Below, piece by piece: positions 34,107 through 44,319 of a stretch of DNA of 64,000 bases. Under the pieces are notes generated by a model that was not told the DNA's origin, made no database searches, and saw nothing but the letters and a program-made list of their open reading frames with translations. The translations under genes and the position numbers were made by a program. The stretch is from positions 1 through 64,000 of the forward strand of contig JAJTUP010000151.1 in NCBI GenBank assembly GCA_021399435.1, given 5' to 3'. Source of the stretch: Diaporthe sp. PMI_573. Lineage: Eukaryota > Ascomycota > Sordariomycetes > Diaporthales > Diaporthaceae. How positions within the stretch are numbered: the stretch's first letter is position 1; every line of letters begins with the position of its first letter.

Positions 34107-37100
34107 GGCAATGATTTAGTCCTGGATAATCGAGATAGAAAGTTTCGGGGGCGACCATGCGTTGGTCATATAAAAGGCTGATTTCACAGAGTTGGCGAGA
34201 ACTTCATGGCCTTGAGGGTGTGCGGCAACTGTAGAATAGAATAAGCTCGGAGGCGGTGGCTTTGTTGACGGACGGAAAAAGAGGGAAAGACGAAGAGAAC
34301 CTTTTCCAGAGGTTCGCTGTTTTAAGTACTTGTGGCGACTCGCTTTAGATCGTGATTCCTCGGAGACGAATAATGGCTCCTGGCTGATCAAGGTAGCTTG
34401 AGCATACACGTCAGGCGGCCTCCGTAAAGTCCCTAATTTCTATAGCTTGAAGACTTCTGACTCTACCTGTCTTCACTTTGGGACCCTCCACGGCGTCTCT
34501 TTTTTTTCTTCCTCAAAAATATGTTTGCTGACGCCCTCGCGAAACGTGAAACTTCCCTTGCACAACTTGCATTGAGAGCAATCGGAAACCCGCATCTCTG
34601 GGAGACCGCGGCAATGGTGATAGCAAAGAATGGCGCGAGACGTTTCAGTCCGTGAGAGAGGTCAGGTTAAGATATCACTACGGAAAAGGCTGAGAGTGAT
34701 GCAGCCTTGAGGTAGCAGTTTTGTGGCAGAGCAACCGGCCCGGAACGGAGATGCGTTATAAACGATTACGACCGTAGTTAGCTCTCTTCCTTCCGAGCAG
34801 GCCTTGGGTGAGTAACACTACAATGGTGCACAGAGCGGTTGCTTAAAAATATAAAGATAAAAAGACTAAGATTAGGAAAGTACGCTCATGTGCCTTCATG
34901 GAAAGTGAATGCTTGAATACAATTATTTATGGACGAACAGACCTGAACCGATTGTCGTGAAATTTTGTGCTTAAACGTGTGGCTGATATCGGTTGCGCTA
35001 GTAATGTCAGTATGCTTGAAGAAATGCAAGATCACTCATCCCGCACAAAAGGGACACCGTTCAAGATCAAGATACATTTCTGAGTGTAATATGGAAGAGT
35101 TCTAACATCAGGTCTTTATTAAATTGAACACGAATCTTGGCATTTGCCCAGGTTTGATTCGGAATCTATTCCATTCAAGACACTCTTGGCGAGCAAAGAT
35201 TTTACCAAAAGTGTAACTGGTCAACCCATGCAATCAGGCATGAGGTATGTTTGCCCTTGCATGATGCAAGCCCACTTCTTCTGCCTGATGACATCCGCAG
35301 GAAACCCGCGAAATAATGGCCGGCTAGCATTGAAATGTGGCTAGCTCAATCTGGCTAGCTCAGTCTGGCTAGCTCAATCTGACCCGCCCTGCGGTATTCC
35401 GCTTAAGCTTTCCCGCTTGGCTGCAGCTCTATTGAATTACTGAATATATTAGGGCTGGAGAAGGACTAGGAGAACACGGTCTTATTCTCATTGATACTGA
35501 GGAATCAATTAGGCTTCCAATTATCATCAAGACCACGTCGTCGAGAATGAACAACTCGCAGCTGCGGAGGCTCTCAGGTCGGTCCGGAGCGGAATTCAGC
35601 TAGTACCAATGTGGCAACTTTCCTCAGTTCCCCAGTTTCCATTTTCAGCTGTTACCAAATTTGCTTGCTTACGTTTTCCTGAAGGGGACTACTAACGGCG
35701 GCGTTGAGGCTAGGGGAACCATTGCAGAAAAAGAATCCATTTCATGAGATATCCCACGCCCAACAAGGAGGTAACCATTGGCACATTTTGAGAAACCGTA
35801 GTTGCTTTAGTTGCAGGAATTTGAAAAGAAGGAACGGAATCTGGAATGAGGATAAATTATTTCTCACATATAAATGGATCAAGCTCAATATATGTTCTTG
35901 CGGACTACAGATCTCGGCTCTTGACCAGGCTATGTATCTATATCTTCCTTTACTACTCCTCAGTTGTGCAATCTCGTAACATGACGGTTGCGACGCTCGA
36001 CTAAACTCGCGTCTCATTCCTCTGATCTCTTGAACGAAAACGGGGAACATCAGCACCAGAATGTGACTTGATTTGACAGAATTTGACATTGTGCAACGTC
36101 CGACCAAGACAGTAATTGTGCCACGTGTAGTACCATATCTTGAGCCCGGGTTCCAGTGGTAAGACTGGGGGTGAAAGATAAATAGAAAGACACGTCATGG
36201 TGGTACCATCGCCCTGTTCTGCTCTGCTAGTAATTGTGTGTGTGAGACAATAAATGTTTGAATAACTGTCAGAATTGCAGGCTCGACTACAGAAAGTGCC
36301 CATGACGATGGTGAGGGTGAAAAAACTTGACATAAGCATCAGATGATTGAGTGGCTGTTAGCCATGCCAGGATATCGAATGCTTTACTACATAGCAAAGT
36401 ACCGATGCTGTCTACGTCATCAGGACCTGGACAATTAATGATATCGTCAAGTGATTCCTGTTCGGGTAATCCTCAATCGCATAGTTTAAAGGCTTCTGCG
36501 TAGCTTCAAGAGCCTGGACGGTTCGCGCAGGCACCTGATATCCTTCATTTGCCCATCAAGGGTCATGAACAAAGCCAAGCCTTAGATAATCAATGGCCAG
36601 GTCTTTTGTGATCGTCATGTTGCTCGAACTCACCTGAAAATTTCCCACCCAACCCGGTCTCACATTCTGTGCTCTCAGCATTGTTTATACCCTCAAGGCG
36701 CCCGATTGCGGACACTCCGGGAGTCAGAAACACTGTTGAGTCTCTGGTGCCAGTCCCGAGCACTGCCGCTGCCCCACGTAAGTACTATGCTCAGGAAAGG
36801 CCCCATTGGCTTTTAGACAGCAATAATCGCACGCCGAGGTATACAGCTATCACTAAGGTCCTAACACGGAAATGAATCATTCCACATGGTGCACCAAAAT
36901 GTCATTTTGTGATGACATCGTCTGGTATAGGCTATCATGATATACCGTAGTTGAAAATTCATAAAATTGATGTACGTTTTGTTCATCGCAGGGCGATAAA
37001 GCTGAATGCCATGGCCTGTTTGCTGCCTGAATTTTGGAGTGAACAACTAAGGCTGCGGTCGGAAGTGGCGTGGATCGTGTCTCCGCTGCCTTTGGCCTAC

Positions 37101-37250
37101 CCATTGCCTGGCTTAGCATAGCTGAGAATAGGATTGTTCAAGATTGTATTATTATTTCCACTTATGCTTCTCCACACGGCTCGTCTTTACATCCGATAGA
37201 TGGCTGGCTGCCTGTTGACAAGGGGTGATTTTCTACACTCAAACGATAAG
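34107..37250. other. 3.1 kb without recognised gene
   Basis: The only structured feature seen is the 14-bp tandem repeat at 35339. Frames on both strands are short and do not resemble known families. Confidence 0.4.
35339..35380. repeat. 14-bp tandem repeat, three units
   Basis: The unit GGCTAGCTCAATCT is repeated three times, the middle one with a single A-to-G change. Confidence 0.85.
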
Positions 37251-37258
37251 TATATATA
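37251..37258 (+). promoter_or_regulatory. TATA box of the small secreted protein gene
   Basis: TATATATA lies 153 bp before the ATG at 37411, followed by a pyrimidine-rich leader (TTTCTTTCGTC), the usual layout of a strong fungal promoter. Confidence 0.55.
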
Positions 37259-37410
37259 AGGCTGTGTCCGCTGGCTTTCGGGTGGCTTTCTTTCGTCAAT
37301 CTATTTCCCAGTATGTATTTCCCACCATCTATTTCTATCTACAGACCTTTCAGCCTTTGTTTACGATTCTTTACGAACCATCGAATCAAGCCTTTCGTCA
37401 ATAAGAAGTC

Positions 37411-37653
37411 ATGAAGCTCTATTCGATCATGTTAACCGGCACAGCCCTGCAAACCACCATCGTGGCTGTTGCTGCTTTGCAGACTACCAACTTGACAGGA
37501 ACACACGACATCGACACTCAATTTCAACAGAAAAAGCTCGACGGATCTCACGACTCCTATCTGTGGACGCGAAAGGGTGGTCACGGCTCAAGTGGTCGGG
37601 GAGGAGGCAAGTCATCCTCCAAGCCAGACTCCTCGAGCGGGTCGTCAAAGTAA
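37411..37653 (+). CDS. Small secreted Gly/Ser-rich protein
   Basis: The 80-aa frame starts MKLYSIMLTGTALQTTIVAV, a signal-peptide-like N-terminus that extends to about residue 22-26. The mature part is hydrophilic, with QQKKLDGSHDSYLWTRKGG and then a Gly/Ser/Lys tail without cysteines. The KK and RK dibasic sites could be cut by a Kex2-type protease, releasing LDGSHDSYLWT. A TATA box and pyrimidine-rich leader precede it. Size, secretion and position among transposons are typical of effector candidates, but the function is unknown. It ends 34 bp before the duplicated segment at 37687. Confidence 0.5.
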   Translation: MKLYSIMLTGTALQTTIVAVAALQTTNLTGTHDIDTQFQQKKLDGSHDSYLWTRKGGHGSSGRGGGKSSSKPDSSSGSSK

Positions 37654-37686
37654 GCAAGACCACACTGGCAGATATTTCCTCGTGGA

Positions 37687-37831
37687 AGGTGGACTGATCT
37701 GGCCTAAAATAGGGACTATCGAATGAAAGTATCAATTATTCCACTTTTCAGCCTGTAATCGTAGTTCATGATCGTATTGTTCCCTGTCGCATGCCTCCCA
37801 AGTCGCCTTCATGATCACCACCCGGCTCTAT
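37687..37831 (+). repeat. 145-bp duplicated promoter segment (copy 1)
   Basis: This segment is identical at 143 of 145 positions to the reverse complement of 44175-44319. It contains ATGATCACCACCCGGCTCTA, the first seven codons of the gene starting at 44195, plus about 124 bp upstream. Beyond the copy the frame closes after about 15 codons. Confidence 0.95.
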
Positions 37832-38224
37832 GAAGTTATTAACAGATCTACACCTTCTTTAACGCAAAGATCTTATTGAGGTCCCGCCAAACAGTAGACC
37901 TACTCCAAGGCACTTGTGCTGCTAGGTTGGCATCTAACATCATAAGACCTGCTGTAGATATTGATTAGATACTGTTAAAAATGGAAGGTCTGCATCAACT
38001 GTAAGCCCGATGTTAAGGTCTCAAATACACTCAACCGTTAATTAAGGTACTGACAAATGTCCAAGACAAGGCCGTCTAGAAGCAGCATCGAGCTATAAGT
38101 CAAGGACAGAAGATTTGGTATCATCAGTATCAAAGGTCGAAGATTTGAGGATCCTGTGCTTCCTTGGGCCAGTCAATTAGATATCTAAATAACTTTATTA
38201 AAACAGACTTACTTCTAAAGGTAA

Positions 38225-38589
38225 GATATAGAGGCCGATGTTGCTTTGGCGCCAAATAACTCGGGACTTCCGGCCTCATTACAATGTCGACAAGACCAGA
38301 ATGCTGCCTTTAGCTCCTTACCGTCGCAGTCAAGCTCAACGAGAAATATCCCGTAATTCTGGATCTAGGACGACCTTGTCTTTTTTCGATGTAACTGCTT
38401 CTCAAGGACAAAGCGGCGTAGATTCCAGGTTGCATTTGGAAGATCTGTGATTTGGGTACCAACCGGCAGAACTGTCTCGAGGGCTCCACCGAGCTGTTCC
38501 TCAATGGAACGGCGTGGTTTAAAGACGTCACGGAAGATATTAGAACTGCCTTAGGTAGTTTGCTGTAATGAAGAGGGTGCCGAAGACAT
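38225..38589 (-). pseudogene. hAT-8: N-terminal exon of a hAT transposase
   Basis: The ATG at 38589 starts MSSAPSSLQQTT, then a TAA, and the same frame goes on: DVFKPRRSIEEQLGGALETV, then TRSS-stop-IQNYGIFLVELD and FWSCRHCNEAGSPELFGAKA. The final part is a BED finger of the Restless/Tfo1 type (Cx2C ... F.AKAT.SA). The TAG stands where relatives have Trp, so it is a TGG-to-TAG change. The frame ends with a splice-like site, and the catalytic exons are absent to the left. Confidence 0.6.
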
Positions 38590-38859
38590 TGTGACGATGA
38601 TGAAGATAAGGATAAATATGACTCTGAATTGCTTCAATCAGGGCAATTGATAAAGGAAGGCAAGTTGGCAGCTGCGGGGCCAAAAGCAGCAGCAAAACAA
38701 CAACAGCAAAAACAGCAAAAATAGCAGTAAACGCGTCAACTGGGACGCGGGGTGGTTGTTATTGACGGGCAATGGCCTAATTAGGCTAGGCGCTAAGAGG
38801 TTAAGCCACAGGTTGAGCCACTATCTCATTCACTAACACATAACATGCATGACCTCAAT

Positions 38860-38982
38860 CCTATCCAATTCCCAGTGAGCCCCGAATTGAATTGCCTTGC
38901 CTTGCGGGTAGGCCGAATTGGATTGAATTGCTGGCTTGAATTGGATGAAATTGGATTGCGGATTGAATTGTGGGCAGCGCTG
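38860..38982. repeat. hAT-8 terminal region inside a DUF3723 gene
   Basis: Repeated AATTGGATTGAATTG units lead to an end at 38982 that reads, on the complementary strand, CAGCGCTGCCCACAATTCAA. This fits the 5' terminus of the hAT-8 transposase lying to the left. The adjoining 8 bp are CTTGGATA. The DUF3723 reading frame stops making sense exactly at this boundary. Confidence 0.5.
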
Positions 38983-38983
38983 C

Positions 38984-39229
38984 TTGGATAGCGAGATCTA
39001 AATCCGCTCGGCTGATTATGGCGGGTATGTGATTCTTGGGCTCAAGCCGCAGACATCCCTCGTGCACAAATGTATCCCTCAATGTTGTTATCACCTTTTC
39101 ATTAGCCTCCCGGGGACAAAGATCCCCGAAATGGAGATGTGCGAAGCGGACCCGGGCGGTTCCCCTGAAAGAGCTGCCACGGTCTCGGTAAAGCTGATTT
39201 TCAATGGCGGAAGCTCGGAAATGCTCCAT
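38984..39229 (-). pseudogene. DUF3723 protein, N-terminal fragment
   Basis: The ATG at 39229 starts MEHFRASAIENQLYRDRGSS, then VRFAHLHFGDLCPREANEKV and GCLRLEPKNHIPAIISRADL. This is the characteristic opening of fungal DUF3723 proteins, which are abundant in Fusarium accessory DNA and of unknown function. After LDLAIQ the sequence runs into the hAT-8 terminus. No downstream part was found, so only about 82 of several hundred residues remain. Confidence 0.65.
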
Positions 39230-40578
39230 GACGGATGATAGTGTATAATTAAATGCAAGTACGGGACATGCGGATCACGACAAGGAGATTAAGACTCGCT
39301 GCTTTTATTGTGAACCGAGTCTAGACCTTCGGTCTCGCGCCGATTGACAGAGGTAAATAGGTTACCCAATTGTGGCCCCAGCGTGGCAGCGTGGAAGGTC
39401 CCGTGGGCCCGAACGTCACTTGACGATTTGTGCTATAAATATCCACGGCATTTTCAGCATTTCAGCTGTTGCTTGAGACTCACAAGAGAAATTCGACCTA
39501 GTTTTGTATTCCGACACTGGTCGCACCCGCTGTAAATACCATCATTGGCCCACCGAACTGCAGTGTGCACATTTGCCTCATACTGCCCATTTGTTTGGCT
39601 ATATGTTTAAGTAGTCATAGTGTACTGTACAGGTACTGTACTGCCTACTTGTTTGACTGTTTGTTCAGGCGATACCACCGTGTTGTGGGCCGTCGTATCG
39701 AGATGTCAATTATTCGTCGAGGTGACTTGGGTTTGAAACAAGGCTTTGTTGAAATATGACTGGTGGTTGTGAGCACTCACTTAACTGATCAAGTGACAGA
39801 TAATGTATTCTGTCCGTCCTGTACAGTAACTTGATCGTGTCTTCGATGACTGCTTTCGCAGCTCAGGCCCCATGTCCCTCGCTCAGTAGAGTGATGTTCT
39901 ACTGATCTAATTGGCTGTAGCTTGGCACAGTCCAATAGCATAGGTTCTATATGCGTGGTGATCCATAACTCATGATCTTACTGGCTGATCAATAGTTCCG
40001 TAGATGGGAAACCAATTGCCAATCACAAAATTCGACTTGTAGGCACTTGTATGGGACTGTTCACCGCTTCCTTCTTTCTAATCCAATAAAATACCGCATC
40101 CTGCCCTCGAATTGGCGGCTCGATCTCTCGATAAGCCGCCTCGGTACTGTATTTTCAGAAAGGAATCTAATTTAACGGTGGCCATTACTGTACTGTATTG
40201 TACAGTACTGTATGTAGTTTCAATGTTCACAGCCAACCGAAGCCTCGGGCTTGGCGGACCTTTCAACCGATGGTCTCGGACATTGAGATTTGATGTGTAA
40301 TGAGGAAACTGGCAAGTACCTGGGCTTATGCCGTTCTGTACTGTACGTTAGAGTCAATACTACACTGCACTCACTGGATATCGTGTGAGTTTTCTAATTG
40401 CGGCACAGTTGTAATTAAACCTCGTGCAGATAAAAAAGAATCGTCGCGCCCTGGTCCAGGCGATGCAGATGGCATCTTCGCTCTCCGCCGCTTCCTCGTC
40501 GTTGGACGCAATAAGGGCTGGTCATCAACGTCATGGACCAATTTGCACCATTCTATGACATTCAACAAGGGCGAATGA
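39230..40578. other. No gene; cluster of TACTGTAC motifs
   Basis: The palindromic word TACTGTAC and variants recur at about 39620-39645, 40188-40215 and 40335-40345. Nothing coding was recognised. Confidence 0.45.
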
Positions 40579-40887
40579 TTGGAATATGGTATCAGGCTAT
40601 ACTGTATCTCTTTGGCGGCACAGTCGACCCGGCCCCTGCGCGACGTCAGTAAAATAATTACCCACTACACGCGTATGCACGGGGAACACAACCGCATGGA
40701 GCGCTGTATGGAACTGGGAACAGCCCTGCAAGCCAACCTCGGCCCATTCCGCTACTGGATCCAGGAGACGAAGCGCGAGAAGATCCCGCTCGAGGACGTC
40801 CGCGAGACCCTCGTCACGCTGCATCGGGGCGAGCTTCCTGACCTCCTGCGCCGCCACTCTGCTGCCGCGAGTGCGTTTCCCAGGTAG
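40579..40887 (+). other. GC-rich unassigned reading frame
   Basis: From about 40650 the frame reads HYTRMHGEHNRMERCMELGT and FRYWIQETKREKIPLEDVRE, with coding-like composition up to a CAG-GTAGAA donor-like site at 40884. A second frame just before it reads DQFAPFYDIQQGRMIGIWYQ. It may be exons of one unknown gene. Family not recognised. Confidence 0.35.
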
Positions 40888-41759
40888 AAATGCAAAAGGC
40901 CCTGGGAGCTGAAATGGATTTGAATTTCATCCAATTGGGCCGGCATGGCTGAATACAGCCTGCACGACTCGGCCTCATAAATGGTTTGGGGACCCAGACT
41001 TTTGGTGACAAGCTTTGTGAGCTGCAGCTATCAGCCGTTTACTGTTTTAACGATCATAAGCCTTTCGATGTTTACACTACTTTACAACAGGCCTCATTCA
41101 AAACAATAGACAGCGCAGTGAGGTTTTCTCTTGTTCCTCTAAAGCTGCAAATGGGGCGTGTTGCAGAACTATCGGGTTCTTGCAATGTTTTGAGAAATCC
41201 TACCGTTGTGCCAAGAGAGATCAGGGCGTCTCGACATCAATATTCAGCACGCGGCAGTCAGAAGGCCGGCCGCCAAGCATGAACGGTCTTCGCTCTCTCA
41301 CCAGGGCATGAAGGTAGAATTCTTGTTATCAAATATTTCCTTCCATTCCAACGAACTCCCACGGCTCTCATCGCCGTGCGCCATTCTTCTGGGAGCTAAG
41401 TGGCTTTGGTAGCCTGTTTGCCTTCTCATAGCTTCAAAATAGGCAGTGCTGCCGTGTACATGTCAGTGCTGCCGACAATTTGGTGCGATGGTGACTGGTT
41501 GATTGGTTGATTGGTTAGGATATCACCTATCAAAAAGAGTTCCAGACGCGTACGCTGGGAGATATGAACGAATGATCATGCGGGTTGTGGACACCTCCGA
41601 AGACACCTCGGCTGGGCCGACTTGGCACTCCTGGCCTAGAACTGACGCAGAACTGCGACGATTTCTGTAATTGCTGCTCATGAACGGTCGGCTTAAGTTG
41701 GTCGACTTCCACCTGGCTGCACGTACCGGCTCTCGGCTCCCCGGAGACTACTGTTGAAT
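40888..41759. other. Spacer without recognised gene
   Basis: Short frames only; a few TTGGTTGA repeats at about 41500. Confidence 0.35.
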
Positions 41760-41906
41760 CTGACGCGTTTCTTGGCCATCCAGAACATTCTTAACCTCAC
41801 CACCCAGAAGAAAAACCTGTATCTCGAGGAAATTCAGTGTTGGTTAGTCGATACGTATGAGCCTGATGTCTCTCTGTCTGCCATCAGCCGGCACTCGGCC
41901 GGATAG
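41760..41906 (+). pseudogene. Tc1/mariner-like helix-turn-helix remnant
   Basis: The frame reads FLAIQNILNLTTQKKNLYLE then EIQCWLVDTYEPDVSLSAIS and RH. The pattern YLEEI..W......VS.S.ISR.L resembles the second DNA-binding helix-turn-helix of fungal Tc1/IS630-type transposases. The DDE core is not found. Low certainty because of its length. Confidence 0.35.
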
Positions 41907-42557
41907 CCTGGGGAAAGAAGAAGCCGGCGCCGATAGCCACACAACGCGACGAGCAAGAAAGGGCTAGGTAGGTATTAAACTTGGCACTACGGTCAATTTG
42001 TTTACATCGACAAATTTTGTGTGGATAGACGAAACTGCCTCCGCCCTACAGGCTGGTCGCCGAAGGGTAGCAAGCCAAAACGACTGCCGCCCATCGGTGT
42101 ACAAAGGAAACAGTGATCTCGCTGGCTTTATCGAGTATTGGCGTTACTCCAAGGCTATGGACACCAAACCTGAACATTCGAAATAAGATAGTGCAAATCA
42201 GAAATCGGTAGTTAGTAGGAGATGTTGATCGTAGTCAAGGACAGGCGGTAATGAATAGGACTCGGAACTGGCCATCCGCTTATCATGTTATCACGAGCTC
42301 GGGGCTCCACCATGGCGGAGTTCTTTTCGCATATAATAAGGGCTTTGCCAGCTCAATTCATATAGTCGGAAAATCAGTCAACTTGCTCTAATCGATATGC
42401 CCTGCTCGGATCCGTGACACATGTGATCTTGCTGATCTTAGCGAAAGCATTGATCTACATCTATAACGAACTGGCCATCCAGAACACCAAGTCTCAGTCG
42501 CGATTAAGCCATCTCCGAAGCAGTTGACCTCCCGCCGACAAACCTGGTGCAATGTAA
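41907..42557. other. Spacer without recognised gene
   Basis: No frame longer than about 60 codons, and no repeat was noted. Confidence 0.4.
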
Positions 42558-43618
42558 CTATCCATTCGACCGAGTGTGCATGAAACTATTGTTCAAACCA
42601 TAAAACCTGCACGAAGACGTGATTGCGAACTCAACCAACGGAACTAGTTCATTGATCAGGAGTGGATGTCGCAGGAACCGGTGCTGAAAAGTTAACCACA
42701 TCCACCTGGAGATGATTGTAAGGTTTATGACTCACCTCGGCCAGCTTTTGAACGGGTGCATCAAGTGTGAGACTCAGGAAATCAATCGCCTCCGACGACC
42801 ACTTGAGAGGGTCCTTCAGCCGAAACAAACTGTCATTCGACTTCTCACTTGCTACGCCGACATCTGTCTCCTCGCCCATCAACCCACACATGACTGTGCC
42901 TAAGGCTCTCGCATCGGCTCGCTGGCTTTCTGCCACAGCCGGGGAGCACCCTTCACAATGAGCTGTAAGAAGATATTAGTGAGGAGCATTGTTAACAATA
43001 TTTGCAGCGCTCACCAATTTTGACCACCCCTTTATTCGTCAGGAGGATGTTCGCACTGGTAATTGATCCATGTGACAAGCTATTAGACGCTAGATAAGAT
43101 AGGCCATGTAGGACCTGCCCTGCGATAGCAGCGAGCTGGGCCTCGTCGGGCCGCACCAGTACAAGGCCGTCCAGGGATATGGCTGCATACTCGGTGATAA
43201 CGTAGCTCGTGTTCTCGTGCGTGAATATCTCCTCGGGTAGGAGAAGATTTTCGTGCTTAAGACCTCGAAGCATGTCAATTTTCTCCCCTTGGCTCAGCCC
43301 AGAGACACTTTGCATTGAAAAAAGTCTGTCTGCAGCGGGGATCTTGCAAACGACGGCAACGTAAGCGCCGAGCTCCAGTCCAAAGGCGGTTCTATAATGC
43401 TTCCATGGCGATCCGTCGACGACAGGTGCGGGGCGGTTGCCGTCTGGATCTGCAAAATTAATAGGCAGGTCGATCCGAGGAATGCGAGGGTTTGTCTTCG
43501 GTCTGGGTATCGATCTCTGAGCCGCGGAGACCTGGACATTAGCCTCGGACGTAGGAGTTGAGCGTTTAGTGTTGGCCCATTGGCTGCTACCGGGAAATAC
43601 AGTGTCACGCTGGAACAT
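42558..43618 (-). CDS. Protein-kinase-fold protein, probable pseudokinase, three exons
   Basis: Exons are 43618-43015, 42962-42736 and 42683-42558. The introns are GTGAGC..TACAG (52 nt) and GTGAGT..TTCAG (52 nt). All joins keep phase and the model ends at a TAG, giving 318 aa. The VAIK-like lysine is in YVAVVCKIPA, and the hinge is YVITEYAAISLDGL. The catalytic loop reads SHGSITSANILLTNKGVVKI, so the HRD Asp is Ser while Asn is kept. The DFG is replaced (IGAHC). The C-lobe has ALGTVMCGLM and ends AEHRFLRHPLL. Loss of both Asp residues argues against phosphotransfer. An ATP-binding scaffold or decoy role is an inference. It lies downstream of the 44195 gene on the same strand. Confidence 0.7.
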
Positions 43619-43778
43619 GATGGGGTATGGTGTCTGCCTCGAGAGCAAATCGACATGCTGCTGCAGGATAAGCTTCCTTTAAGTTCTATGAACCTGGTGT
43701 GACCGAAACTTGTTCCTCGGGGCCCGAGTCTAGGAGCGTTAGGGCCCGACGTCCTAAATTAGGGAACGCAATCTATTT

Positions 43779-44195
43779 TTATAACATGGGCAACGGTGGT
43801 AGGAATGTGCAATCAAAATTCAAGTTGTTGATGCGCGAGAAACAGCAACACAAAAACGAGGAACGAGATAGAAAATGGTCGCCTAGGGCCAGACTGTTAT
43901 GTAAAATACCCAAGGTCGGCGTAAGTTGAAAGTACTTTATTCCCGTCTTCAACGCTGAATCAATGGTTAGATATAGCCTGAGAAGTCGTACATAAGTCTC
44001 CGCTAGTGCACTAACGTTATAGCGATTGAGTTCGGGTGAGAATTTTGACTCAGGGCTCGGACACACAGCAAGCTTGCACGAGGTTTCATTAGAATAGTAA
44101 AATGGTATCTGTGCCCTGGAAATATTTTCGGACACCGCGTATTCATGAATTTGTCGTCTGCAGTTGATGATCCTATAGAGCCGGGTGGTGATCAT
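43779..44195 (-). CDS. Hypothetical gene with duplicated promoter
   Basis: The ATG at 44195 starts MITTRLYRIINCRRQIHEYA. The following VSENISRAQIPFYYSNETSC, FSPELNRYNVSALAETYVRL and LRLYLTIDSALKTGIK look clearly coding. A short in-phase segment GTACTT..AACAG (about 42 nt, near 43935) may be an intron. The frame ends at 43779, 160 bp before the kinase start on the same strand, so the two may be one gene with a missed exon. The 5' flank and first seven codons are repeated at 37687-37831. Family not recognised. Confidence 0.45.
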   Translation of the reverse strand: MITTRLYRIINCRRQIHEYAVSENISRAQIPFYYSNETSCKLAVCPSPESKFSPELNRYNVSALAETYVRLLRLYLTIDSALKTGIKYFQLTPTLGILHNSLALGDHFLSRSSFLCCCFSRINNLNFDCTFLPPLPML

Positions 44196-44319
44196 GAAGG
44201 CGACTTGGGAGGCATGCGACAGGGAACAATACGATCATGAACTACGATTACACGCTGAAAAATGGAATAATTGATACTTTCATTCGATAGTCCCTATTTT
44301 AGGCCAGATCAGTCCACCT
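44175..44319 (-). repeat. 145-bp duplicated promoter segment (copy 2, source-like)
   Basis: This is the inverted counterpart of 37687-37831, with two mismatches. Because it is joined to a longer coding frame here, this copy is probably the original. Confidence 0.95.
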
